NCBI GenBank assembly: GCA_905221605.1
Contig: CAJNDS010002340.1
Location: forward strand, 1 to 64,000
Length of the DNA stretch: 64,000 bases
DNA from: Symbiodinium natans
Lineage: Eukaryota > Sar > Dinophyceae > Suessiales > Symbiodiniaceae
Reading direction: 5' to 3'
This document shows positions 10,401-21,200 of the stretch, piece after piece. Every line of letters starts with the position of its first letter. Position 1 is the stretch's first letter. The notes beneath the pieces are model-generated. The model ran no database searches and was not told the DNA's origin. It saw only the letters and a list, made by a program, of their open reading frames with translations. A program made the position numbers and the translations under genes.

Positions 10401-11857
10401 TCCACAGACACAACCTGCAGGGGCAGCAAGTCTCAAGCCCTCAGATTTGGGCCATTGAGTTGGTTTACTAAGCACTTGCAAAAAGCACCTTGCCCTGTAG
10501 TTCCTCAATTGGGTGGCTTTGCCGCCTTGGACGGCGTGGGGTGGGAGAAAAGTGTTAGATGGCCCTCCACAATCCGGCCAAAGCTGCTCTTCGCACCTCA
10601 CGAAGCTTTAACCTTCACGGCATCTACGCCCTATCACAGGAAACCCTAAACCCTAAACCCTAAACCCTAATCCCTAAACCCTAGCCTTCGAGATGCGCTC
10701 ATGGATCCACTTGCTGCCAGAAGGAGCACACACTTTGAGGTCCGGATAGCGCGCCTTGCGAACGTCGGGGATCTAAATATCTGTTTGGGGCCTTAAAGTT
10801 TAGGGTTTAGGAATCAGGGTTTAGGGTTTATATAGGGTTTAGGGTTTAGGGTTAATTAGGGAGCAGGGCTAACTGGCTCTCAGAAGAGGATTTGGGAATT
10901 GGGGTTCCCACCCCCCACCCGCCCAATCCCGAATAATTCCTGGAAGGAGTATATCTGGGGATGTGAAGTACCTGATGAAGACTTGGCCCATACAAATGGG
11001 GCAACATTGCCGACAATCATGGGATTACAGGCTTTACAGGCAGCCACCTTTAAACCCTAAACCCTAAACCCTAAACCCTAAACCCTAAACCCTAAACCCT
11101 AAACCCTAAACCCTAAACCCAGTCTCTCTGTGCACCTTCCAAACTGCGGCATCTTCGCGGTGGTAGGCATTCGGGACCACCAAGACAGCCGGCCTTCCCA
11201 AGGCCTCCACCTCCAGGAGTGCTCATCAAATGAGTGGCAGTTTGGAGTTTGGGTTTAGGGTTTAGGGTTTAAGGTTTAGGGTTTAGGGTTTAGGGTTTAG
11301 GGTTTAGGGTTTAGGGTTTAGGGTTTAGGGTTTAGGGCTTACAGTTTACAGTTTACAGTGAGGGCTGACATCTGGTCCTTAAGGGAGGAGGCGGGGGGGG
11401 GGTTCATGTGCGGTAGGTACCTAGGGAACCTTGTGGAGGCTTAGGGAGCCTCAGGGAGTAGTGTGGAGTATTCGGGTTACTAGGGAACCTTGGGTTACAT
11501 ACCTCTTCTGAACCTTATGGAAGCCTCCATATTGAGGGCCCCATACTAAGGGCTTCTGGCAAGGTTTGCAGGGCTGAACCCTGATTTCCCCCTGAACACT
11601 CGAAAACAAAGAAGAACAAACCACCCACCCAACCACTTTGCTTGAGGACCCCAAATAATTGAAGATCATAATCCCTATATTACCCGTAGAAGGAAGAATA
11701 TTACATACTTTTTGGGGTTCTTAAGCAAATAGCAGCCGAGCAACACCCAACAAGCCCGAAGCCCCGCCTGCTGCATCAAAGGCGGCTCCAATGCCACCGC
11801 CGAGAAAACCACCAAGTCACGTGAGCCCGGCGGCCGGTAGAGGGTCATGTTCCTCAT
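7446..11857 (-). CDS. DUF4336-like (metallo-beta-lactamase-fold) protein, 9 exons
   Basis: Exons 5' to 3': 11857-11768, 11210-11136, 10754-10686, 10414-10349, 9959-9916, 9713-9637, 8755-8686, 8012-7948, 7624-7446; 735 nt, 244 aa, phases consistent. The product resembles the DUF4336 family, uncharacterised proteins with a degenerate metallo-beta-lactamase fold. Seen in order: MTLYRPPGSRDLVVFSAVAL at the N terminus, ALGRPAVLVVPNAYHRED, RYPDLKVCAPSGSKWI, LADGTRAYYVCDMLLRTD, PGGFPRVGRLGKLFLHDRKR, and CYAHGE near the C terminus, where family members have an HG motif. Introns are GC, GT or GA to AG, and most contain telomeric arrays; intron 10415-10685 carries none. Start uncertain: AG and G precede the first ATG, so an upstream exon is possible. 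The last exon may be spliced again before the stop at 7446. Function not known. Confidence 0.68.
7632..7727 (+). repeat. TTTAGGG array
   Basis: About 13 perfect units, just upstream of the last exon of the DUF4336-like gene. Confidence 0.95.
7828..7926 (+). mobile_element. Dispersed element family 5 copy
   Basis: GGGGCCTAAATAATTAGAAT, CATAAGGGAATACGTTTAGT, ending CGACCCCTATAC. Sits in the last intron of the DUF4336-like gene, next to the exon at 7948. Confidence 0.6.
8070..8150 (-). repeat. CCCTAAA array
   Basis: About 11 units with one CCTACC interruption; followed by G-strand degenerate units to 8345. Confidence 0.9.
8462..8640 (+). repeat. Degenerate GGGGGTTTA/GGGGGTTTAA array
   Basis: Units expanded to 8-11 bp by extra G and A. 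Confidence 0.85.
8757..8906 (+). repeat. TTTAGGG array
   Basis: 10 perfect units then degenerate ones. It abuts the 5' edge of exon 8755-8686. Confidence 0.95.
9970..10024 (+). repeat. TTTAGGG array
   Basis: 7-8 perfect units, 10 bp from exon 9959-9916. Confidence 0.95.
10226..10330 (-). mobile_element. Dispersed element family 5 copy in an intron of the DUF4336-like gene
   Basis: Reverse orientation: AGGGTCGGAATAATCACGAA, TATTCCCTTATGGTC, ending TTCAGGCCCC. Lies between exons 10414-10349 and 9959-9916. Confidence 0.55.
11050..11121 (-). repeat. CCCTAAA array
   Basis: About 10 units in the GT-AG intron between exons 2 and 3 of the DUF4336-like gene. Confidence 0.95.
11254..11338 (+). repeat. 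TTTAGGG array
   Basis: About 12 units, in the intron between exons 1 and 2 of the same gene. Confidence 0.95.
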
Positions 11858-12229
11858 CCTCAGGTCTCCGCTAATTCCTCTTGAACAGGGGTTAGGGTTT
11901 AGGGTTTAGGCTTTAGGGCTCACGGCTTAGGGTTTAGGGTTTAGGAACAGGGTTGAGGGTTCAGGGGCTCTACGGGAAATGCAGAGGCTCTACTGCCTTT
12001 CCCTCATCACAAACCTTCAAACCGACACAACGAATCATGTTTTCTACATTGGCTCTGAACAACTTGTTTGCCAGTCGGGGTCGTAATAAGAAGTCCTTGG
12101 GAGGAGGGGAGGGGGGGTTTCTCTCTGCTCAATTGCAAAGAGCTTGTAGCCAAACCTCCTCCTGATCTTGACCAGTTTTTAATGCCGTTACTTTTGGCAA
12201 CCTCTGGCCCAAGGTAGGCCTGCCTAAAA

Positions 12230-12437
12230 CCCCGCCCCCGCCGCGCCCCCCGCCGCCCTCCCCCCCCCCCGCCCCCCCGCCCCCCCCCCGCCCCCCCCCC
12301 CCCCGGCCCGCCCCCCCCCCCCCCCCCCCCCCCCCCGCCCCCCCACCCCCCGCCCCGCCCTCCGCCCCCCCCCCCCCCACCCCCTTCTGCTCCCCCCCCC
12401 CCGCCCCCCTCCCCGCGCCGCCCCCCGCCCCGCGCAC
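12230..12437. repeat. C-rich (G-rich on minus) low-complexity tract
   Basis: About 200 bp almost entirely C with scattered G; the minus-strand Gly/Arg ORFs come from it. Base-level accuracy is doubtful. Confidence 0.85.
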
Positions 12438-13073
12438 CTCAACAGTAACATTCGGCTACGCAGGGACACTAAACCCTAAACCCTAAAACCCAGAACCCAA
12501 AACCCTAAACCCTCAATCCTAAACCCTAGAACCCTAAAACCCTACTAAGGACTGTCTTGTCCTGAGTAGCTTTTTCGTAGTGAGCAGACAAGGCTCGGAG
12601 GGCCATTGGACGCGCCTTTCGCGGAGACTTGCCACAGGTGGCCCGGCGCGAGTTCCTCCCGGAAGGTTGAAGTCTACGTTAAGTGCAAGAGATTACTCTC
12701 TTTATTGTATTTAAGAATATGTATTCCGTACTCTAGATTACATGTTATCTGGCTACTTAATGCATGGTTGTAGGATTCAGGATTTGGGGATTTAGAGCGG
12801 TTCCTACATGGGCGTTTCCGAGTTCAAGGGTCGTTTCTTGGGGGGGGGGGGGCTCCTACACTATCCTGGTTTAGGAATTAGGGTTTAGTGGTATGTATGG
12901 AGATCCCCGACGCAAGGCTCCGTAGTTGTGACAAGGACCCTCAACTAAAAGGGACCACAATTTGAAGACTCCAAGAGAATCTACCCGAAGATGCCATTTG
13001 AGCGTTGCATGCGCTGCGTGCAGGACGGTAACCTTAGCCCCTATAAACCCTGACCCCCCCACCCCGAACCCTT

Positions 13074-13166
13074 AAACCCTAAACCCTTCTACTCCTAAAC
13101 CCTAAACCCTAAACCCTAAAACCTAAACCCTAAACCCTAAACCCTAAACCCTAAACCCTAAACCCC
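13074..13166 (-). repeat. CCCTAAA array
   Basis: About 11 units with small interruptions. Confidence 0.9.
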
Positions 13167-13215
13167 CTTTACCGAAATTGACAGTGGGCCCACAGGCCTG
13201 TAGGCCGCTCAGGGC

Positions 13216-14717
13216 TGGCACCACATGGGACTCCCAAGGCTCTTTGGCCTTCGCTGCAGCCTGAACCTCCGCAGTGCTGTATGGGGTTGGGGTGTAGGGT
13301 TTAGGGTTTAGGGTTTAGGGTTTAGGGTTTAGGGTTTAGGGTTTAGGGTTTAGGGCTTAGGGTTTAGGGTTTAGGGTTTAGGGTTGGATTAAACCCTGAA
13401 CCCTAAACCCTAAACCCTGAACCCCAGATGACATGTTCTGCTTCGGGCCGATCCTCTGCGGGAGGCTCGGGCTTGCGCGTGGCAGCTGAATAAAGCAACG
13501 CCGCTGCGGCCTCGGAAAGCGGCTTTGAGTGCAAAGGGCGGGGGCGGTGGGGAGGGGAATCCCTGAACCCTAGTTGGTTCCTAGTGCATGTATTTACCTT
13601 GTTTAGGGTTTGAGGTTTAGGGTTTAGGGTTTAGGGTTTAGGGTTTTAGGTTTTAGGGTTTAGGGTTTAAAGTTTAGGGTTCTCAAAAGTGCCGGGGCCC
13701 AAAACCACAACTCGGCCCAGCAGCTACAGCGCATCCACTGCACAGGGGATGATCGGCAAGGAGGCCGACGGCTTCCATGGCCGGACGCACCCTGTGGAAC
13801 TTGAAAACCGAGATCCTAAACCCCAAACCTTAAACCCTAAACCCTAAACCCTAAACCCTAAACCCTAAACCCTAAACCCTAAACCTTGGAGTTTTTGGGG
13901 TTTCAGGGATGACACTTGGGATGTTCCCCCTTATACTAACAGTCCTTGTAATCGGGATTACAATCGGGGCTAGCATGCCCTAGCCCTGTACTCGAAGACT
14001 AGGACGGCAACGTACGGGAACTGTTGACCAATGGAACAGTGAGGCAAAAGACGCGACATGCCCCAGAGGGTCCATTTTTGTAGTACCATTCTGGAATTAG
14101 GTACCCAAAAAACCTATTTAGCATGGTTTCTGGGTGCCAAATTCCATGATAATACTACAAATGGACCCTCTGGGTGCTTTAAAGAGAGCCAGAGGCAAGA
14201 GTTCCTTCGCGTCCGGCTGGTGCACAACGAACATGCTTTGGGTCCGCGCGCGGCGTTGTCTACGGGCAAGGCCCATCGATCCCCCATGCCTGAGGCCATG
14301 GCTCGTCCTAAAGGGCCTTGGATGAAGCTGCGCGCGCCGTGGTTCCAGGAAGAGTCTTGCAGGCATGCGGAAAAATGCCAGCTCAACGACGAGGAAGCCA
14401 ACAAGTTTTGGCTTTCGCCGGAGCTGGTTGGAGAACACCGCTTGCAGCCGGCGCATCGCAGGCTCTCGGCAATGATCCAGACCGTCAAAAGAGCGGAAAC
14501 AGCAGTACAATCGGACATCAAGGAACTTCAAGCGGTTGTGCACAAATAACGCGGTAGCTCAGCACACCTCCTGTTGATATGCGGTTTAGGGTTTAGGGTG
14601 TCAGGGATAGGCACCAGGAAGAATCATCGTCACGTCCCGGGGCTTCTTCCTGGCAGCTAGCAGCCTCTAATGTCTCACGATGGCACGTCGGGCACTTCTT
14701 TGGGAAGTTGAGGAGCC
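13216..14717 (-). CDS. Candidate exons of an unknown gene between the methyltransferase and the DUF4336-like gene
   Basis: Minus-strand exon-like blocks that obey AG|G and GC/GA donors: 14717-14665 (contains FPKKCPTCHRETLE, a CxxC pair), about 13800-13690 (two readings possible), 13510-13454 (AAAALLYSAATRKPEPPAE) and 13260-13216 (AAAKAKEPWESHVVP). The last two join in phase 0. The order and whether they belong to one gene are unproven. Family not recognised. Confidence 0.35.
13293..13426. repeat. TTTAGGG array turning into CCCTAAA units
   Basis: 13 G-strand units to 13385, then 4-5 C-strand units: a head-to-head switch within 10 bp. Confidence 0.9.
13600..13682 (+). repeat. TTTAGGG array
   Basis: Units with TTTTAGG and TTTAAAG variants. 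Confidence 0.9.
13815..13886 (-). repeat. CCCTAAA array
   Basis: About 9 units, 30 bp before the truncated family-1 element. Confidence 0.95.
13917..13990 (+). mobile_element. Truncated MITE family 1 copy
   Basis: Left end TTGGGATGTTCCCCCTTATA followed by AACAGTCCTT as at 5274; the right end is missing. Confidence 0.6.
14058..14549 (+). CDS. Uninterrupted plus-strand ORF, 163 aa, unknown
   Basis: One of the few long open frames not made of repeats from about 14180 onward. It includes CQLNDEEANKFWLSPELVGE and MIQTVKRAETAVQSDIKEL, a plausible amphipathic helix at the C terminus. The first 40 codons are the 117-bp hairpin element at 14062-14178, so the annotated start is probably not real. It is on the strand opposite to all assembled genes, and minus-strand frames are also open here. 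Possibly an intronless retrocopy or a chance ORF. Confidence 0.3.
   Translation: MPQRVHFCSTILELGTQKTYLAWFLGAKFHDNTTNGPSGCFKESQRQEFLRVRLVHNEHALGPRAALSTGKAHRSPMPEAMARPKGPWMKLRAPWFQEESCRHAEKCQLNDEEANKFWLSPELVGEHRLQPAHRRLSAMIQTVKRAETAVQSDIKELQAVVHK
14062..14178. mobile_element. Hairpin element (CAGAGGGTCCATTT ends)
   Basis: Imperfect palindrome of about 117 bp: CCCAGAGGGTCCATTTTTGT and the complementary ACAAATGGACCCTCTGGGTG. No second copy seen. Confidence 0.65.
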
Positions 14718-14860
14718 CTGAGGGTTTAGGGTTTAGGGTTTAGGGTTTAGGGTTTAGGGGTTTACACAGGCTTACCTCCTCCAGGCTCCTGTAAGGACAC
14801 GACAACTCTCGGAGCTCAACCTGTTTCGGGTCGCCTGCCCCATCATCTCCCATCTCAGCC

Positions 14861-14966
14861 CTAACCCTAAACCCTAAGCCCTAAGCCCTAAGCCCTAAAC
14901 CCTAGACCTTAAACCCTAAACCCTAAACCCTAAACCCTAAGCCCTAAGCCCTAAGCCCTAAACCCA
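14861..14966 (-). repeat. CCCTAAA array with CCCTAAG block variants
   Basis: Runs of CCCTAAG at both ends of the array. Confidence 0.9.
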
Positions 14967-15268
14967 GCATCGAGTCTTTCCCTCTCAGCTTTTCCTGGCG
15001 CACTCAAGGGCCGCTAATGGCCCGACTTCAGCGAAGCTCGTGCTGCTCGCCACCCTGCTTTGGAGGCGGAATCCACAGGAGAATCCATGGGTTTTCGAGG
15101 TTGCACTAGAGGGCTTAGGTTTAGGGTTTAGGGGTTAGGGGCTAGGGTTTAGTTTACAGCTCTTAGTTTAGGGTTTAGGCTTAGGGTGTAGGAGCAATGC
15201 AACACCCTTGTCATCGACTGGCGCCGTTGTGCAACTCCGCCTCTGCGCTACCAAATACATCTCACGGC

Positions 15269-18200
15269 CTACTCTGCGGGCAGTGGCCGACAAAGGTAGC
15301 AGTCATTGAAGGTGTCGAACTCCATCTCGACGACCTCTCTTCAAATGATTAAAACCCTAACCCCTAAACCCTAAACCCAAAAATGCCCCAACACCCACAA
15401 CCCTAAACCCTAAACCCCAAACCCCAAACCCTAAACCCTAAACCCGCACTGTTCTATGCAAAGGATGCCTCTGGCTGGAATCCGGCTTCTTTCAGCAGGG
15501 AGAGCGCCTTTTCTCTTCCCCACATCATGCCTGCACGTAGGTCATCATGGTCATCATGTGGACTATCATGTTAAGCTCTAGCAAAGTGCGCCTCATGCTG
15601 ATTTGACCCGGAGAGCTTGAGTACTCGGTAACAAGCTAAGAGAGCACATGTTCAGCCATGTTGCCCAGTCCCGGGCCACCATCATTCATTCCCTGCGGCA
15701 TGCAGTGCATCCTCATCAACAGATGCCGAACAAGTTCGAACATGCTGAAGCAGCATGAGGGACACTTGATTCCCTGATGCAGTGTTCATGCATGTGAGTG
15801 CATGTACCGATGCCAACGCCTGAACTGAAAAATCCGGGACGGAGCCAGCACGAGTCATGCTCGCCAAACAACCCGAAACCCTAAACTGTAGCCAGGTCTC
15901 AATGACACTGCATACAGGAAGGGCGCCATGGGATGCGTGATGTTCTTTGCAACACCTTTTGCTCAATGCGAGAACGCACACACGCAGACACATCAAATGC
16001 AAATGATAGTGCGCATGGAGACGTACAGAAATCCACTCATGAAAAAAATCCGGCCTGTCTCTGCACGAATGTCCACCATGGCGAAGTACCCATCAGCCTG
16101 CTGCACCAGCTCAAAGAAGTGTCTAGTTTCAAGGTACGCAATTGCGATTTGATTGTTTTCCTTCATTCGATGCCCACCACCCCTGCAAGTGTCAACCCCG
16201 TCGGTGTGAGGGGTGGTCGGGTCGTATACCAGTCCTACATGGGGTTTCCGACATTCGGGGTACCTTATTGGGGTCCTTATTCTATGGGGATCCTACTATT
16301 TGGAGATCTATATTGCGGGCCCCTTATTTTCGCAAAACCCCCCACCTACCGCTGCAGTCGGCCTTTAGGACCCGGCGGCACTCACGCAAGGTGGCTTCAG
16401 GGTTGGTCAAGTCATGGATGACATCGAAGCTGGTGACCTGGGCAACAAGTGAGGTTTCGCGCTTGCTTGAACGTTCATGGGTAGTTCTCAATAAACCCTA
16501 AACCCTAAACCCTACACCCCACTTAGATCGCCAGTCGCAGCTACACATGAACCTCCATGTCGGGTTGCAGGATCTGGGAGCCGACGTTGACAATCAACCA
16601 GACGGAAAAGTGGAAGGTTTAGGGTTTAGGGTTTAGGGTTTAGGGTTTAGGGTTTAGGGTTTAGGGTTTAGGGTTTAGGCTTTAGGGTTTAGGGTTTAGG
16701 GGTGGCTGTCAGCCAAGCATCCAAGTCAAATTTTGCCGTCCACGCGCCACCGTCTCCAAAGCTTGCCGCATCACCACCTTCAGGCACGACCGCATGCCAG
16801 GCTAGACAGTCGTCACCCTTAAACCCTTAAACCCTTAAACCCTTAAACCCTTAAACCCTTAAACCCTTAAACCCTTAAACCCTTAAACCCTTAAACCCCT
16901 AAACCCTTAAACCCTTAAACCCTAAACCCTAAACCCTAAACCCTAAACCCTGCCATGAGCATGAAGCACGTGAATGCCGCGGGCAGAAACTGAGCAGGCT
17001 GCAAATGAACTTTGCATTGGTCAAGTTTGCTGCTTCGGCCTCCCACAATGCTTCTGGATGAGCTGATTCCAGGTCACAGTGCAACAACAGTGGGGGTTTA
17101 GGGTTTAGGGTTTAGGGTTTAGGGTTTAGGGTTTAGGGTTTAGGGTTTAGGGTTTAGGGTTTAGGGTTTAGGCTTAGGGTTTAGGGTTTAGGGTTTAACC
17201 CTTTCTACTTCAAGGGGGTTTAGGAGGCAATGTAAGGGAACAAACCCCAATCCAATCCTCCCAACCACTGACTGTCCTGTCCTTCTTGGTGGCTGCATCC
17301 ACGGAGGGTGCCCAGGCATCGATCCTGGGCTGGCTTAAACTTCTTGGGTTTAGGGTTTAGGGTTTAGGGTTTAGGGTTTAGGGCTCAAAGCTGCCATAAC
17401 AGAGGTACTTCGTTAAACCTGCCTCAACACCTACAGTACCCCGGGGCGTCGGATCTTTGGCTGCATTTTAGCACTCGGCGAAAAAATGCTTTAAATTATA
17501 CCTCATGAAGAAGACCCTACAACCCCAAAAGGCTCAGGATCTAAGCTTGCCGTAAAGAACCACAGAAGATCGACCCTAAATCCTAAAGGCTCATGAGAGA
17601 CAGATAGATGCATAAACCTTACTATAAGCCCTATAGACCCCACAAGCCCTAAACCCTAAACCCTAAACCCTAAACCCTACCCTGCGAACCTAAAAATGCC
17701 GGAACGTGGGATCCTAACGTTAACCAGCCCAAAAGATGTTGGTTGGGGCACACCCTAAACCCTAAACCCTAAACCCTAAACCCGTGTCCTCATCTCCATC
17801 GTATCCACGACAGTGATGTGCTCTCTTTCCCAGGCCGAGCGCCAAAGTAAGTCAGCGCTTCGGGTTTAGGGTTTAGGGTTTAGGGTTTAGGGTTTAGGGT
17901 TTAGGGTTCGGGGTTCCGGTCTCAGGGTGTAGGGTTTATAGGGTTAAGTTTCAGGGTTCAGGGTTGAAGGTTTAGGGTTCAGGGTTTACAAGGTTCATAC
18001 AGTTGAGTGGTTCGGTGCTTTACAAAAAATAGGAGGTTGAGGGTTTAGGCTAAATAGGGTTCAGTGCTTTAAAACCTCAAGCTCCAAACCGCAAACCCCC
18101 CGAAACAACAACAGCAAAACAACAAACTAAACCCCAAAACCCAAAAGCCTACACCAGCCAAGCGTCCCCACGACCTCTGCATTCGGAAAGCGCTGCGCGA

Positions 18201-21200
18201 TCCTTGGTTGCAAGGTCCTACAATGCGTTGCATCAAGCCACAACCCGCAACCCTAAACCCCAAACCCGAAACCCCAAACCCCAAAAGCAAGCCTGTTCCT
18301 TCTCCAAGGCTTTCGATATGGAGCCGAAACTGAGATACCAATGTAAGAGTACTATACTCTCGACGATGTAACCCTAGCACCGCAACATCAAGTTCCTGAA
18401 CGAGACCCCCGGAAGCCGAACGGCAAGAACATAGCCACTGTTTGAAGCCCACGGGGAACATAGGTTGAACCCTAAACCCCAAACCCTCAACCATACGCCC
18501 TAAACCTCAAACCCTCAACCCTAGACCCCTACCCTAAACCCTAAACCCTCCACCTCAAGCCCTAAACCCTAAACCCTAAACCCTAAACCCCAAACCCTAA
18601 ACCCTAAACCCTAAACCCTAAACCCCAAACCCTAAGCCCTGAGTACCCAAGGAAGGCTTCTTCCAGGCCTTTTGCGGTCAGAGCTTCAAACAGGGCGCAG
18701 TGCCCTCACCACATCCCAGGTCCAAGACTGCTGCCTCACCCAAATTTGCGGTTTAGGGTTTAGGGTTTAGGGTTTAGGGTTTAGGGTTTAGGGTTTAGGG
18801 TTTAGGGTGATTGTTGGAGATTCACGGGTGGTGGTTCTTAAGTAGGGTTCTAAGGGCCCGAGATAAGGTTAGAACCAGTCGTAGTTGTAGCCGCCATACT
18901 TGTACCCCCACTTGAGCTGTTCTAGAAGTCGACCCTAAACCCCAAACCTAGTATCCTAAACCCTAAACCCTAAACCCTAAACCCTAAACCCTAAACCCCA
19001 AACCCCAAACCCCAAACCCGGTCTCACCTTTATGTCAGAGTTGGGATGTTCCCCCCTTACACTCACAGTCCTTAATAGGGATTCTAGTACCCCCTATTAG
19101 AATCCCTATTGAGGACTTGTAGTAGAAGGGGGAACATCCCAATGTCAGAGCATGTTGAAGTTAACTTTCTGCTTGCGAGGTGCCTTGCCAGCCTCTAACT
19201 TCTTGAAGATCTCTCCTCCTCCGAAAGGGCGTCGCTTAAGCCTGTCCCTAGGAGGTCTCCAAAGGACAGGCGCAGTACGACAAGAGGAACATGTACTGAA
19301 GGAACCGGAAAGGGAGAACTGACCAACTAAGAGTCGTGGCCCGGGTCTCCAGTCCTGCCAGCAGCGGCAGAAGCTTCGGAACCAGCAGCTTTTCGTGCTT
19401 GCCATCGGCCAGCTTTCCTGCAAGCATCACACTCCGCCTGAACCCTGAACCCTACACCCGACGTTTTGGGAGGTTCAGTTCCGTCAGGAAAAAGCAAAGT
19501 CAGGAACTTCGAGACCAACATCGGACCATTCTGCAGCCAACCCGAACCCTACACCTTGAACCTAAACCCTAAACCCCAAACCCCAAACCCTAAACCCCAA
19601 ACCCCAAACCCTAAACCCTAAACCCTAAACCGTATTCAGATGAGAGGCCCATCCAAGCGCCGAAGGGCCCGTAACAGGAAGGCCTGGTCTGCTTTCGGGT
19701 TCAGGGCTTTGGGCCAGAAGGGGGGGGTACATGTAGAATGATGAGGGTTTAGGGTTTAGGGTTTAGGTTTAGGGTTTAGGGTTTAGGGTTTAGGGTTTAG
19801 GGTTTAGGGTTTAGGGTTTAGGGTTTAGGGTTTAGGGTTTAGGGTTTAGGGGCTTCCAAGCCCCTAAACCAGGTGCTGCCAAGGATCGGCACGCCGCCGC
19901 CACGTTGAGTGGCCTCCACCACCTCTGGAGTATTGTCAACCCTAACCTATACCCGAAAGCCCAAAAGTCTAACCCTGAAATCCCTATTTACCTAAGCCCT
20001 AAACCCCTAAACCCCTAACTCCCTAATTACCTAAACCCCAAACCCCGAATTCCGAAACCCTACTTGAAGGCTGCCTTACTTATGACCTCCACTTTTATCT
20101 GCTCGTGAACCTCCAAGTAAGGCTACCTTACTAATACCCCCCCCGCCCCCACTTATCCTCCACTTCTAACGAAGTAAACGTCATGGCCGGGGCCTCCTCG
20201 AAAGCACATCTGGTCAAGAGCGGCAGCTCCTGATTTTTGAAACAGACGGTGCTGCAGCTGATCCCAACGCTGATCCCTTTCATTCTTCTATTCGTAAATG
20301 CGTATGTTATATTGTATTGAGTCATATTATCTTATGTTATGTTGTGTCATATGGCCGCTCATCTAAGGGTCAGAGGGTCTGGTTCGACTGATGCTCATAT
20401 CATGATATAAATGTGATACTAAGATGATTCTAATATAAGGTAATGATATCGTATGATTATGTTACTTTGATATGTTCTGGTCAGCTGCTTATATTAGCAT
20501 GTCAAAAGATTTCGTATTGACACGTTTTTCCTGTATTGCTGTGGTCGTTTCTTGTTATTTTCCGCTATATTATTACACCAAAAAGTACTATAATATTATA
20601 CTCTTATCTTCGTATATTCGTATAGTATTGCATTACTAGATTACAATAGTATTTTTTCGATTATATTCGAGTAGTCTCAAATTATTTTGTCATATTGATA
20701 TATTCTTCTGTTCTTAAATTATAGTTCGCTATATTCTTATACTCCTATGATATCATATTAGTGTACTATGATATTCTGATATTCTTATATGTTTATACTA
20801 ATATGTTCGTATATGGGCGTATCATTTAAGTTTTTTATATGACTATTTCCTGATATGATTCTATGATTACATTTTTCTATTCTGATATTGTGATACTATG
20901 ATTCTTCTACTCGTATACTCGTATATTCTTTCACTGTTACCCTAAACCCTAAACCCTAAACCCTAAACCCTAATGCTTCAGGGCCGACGTGCGCCTCGAA
21001 GTACAGGCCCATGCTGTCAAGGGCCTGGCTGGCAGGGTATGATTAAGGGGTATAAGGAGGGACCCCTAGAAGAGACCCGTATTCCCCTATATACACCCCT
21101 ATATACATCTTATATAGTCCCCATATACCTAAGTAGCCTGATTATTGAGTGTCAAGTGTCCGCGCCTACCAGCTGGGACCGGCATGTTGTGCCAAGAGGG

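Larger units (their letters stand above)
16236..19684 (-). repeat. Right arm of the large inverted repeat
   Basis: Mirror of 1-3449, separated by a 12.8-kb spacer. It sits wholly inside the methyltransferase gene, from within intron 16 to just past exon 8. This arm has the intact gene context on both sides and is likely the original. Confidence 0.85.

Noticed and set aside
12129-12469. Gly/Arg-rich minus-strand ORFs
   Set aside because: Translation of a 200-bp C/G homopolymer-like tract.
16142-16501. 119-aa plus-strand ORF with YWGPYSMGILLFGDLYCG-type sequence
   Set aside because: It is antisense to methyltransferase exon 16 and translates the family-2 dispersed element; the same peptide appears at 3264-3578 only because of the inverted repeat.
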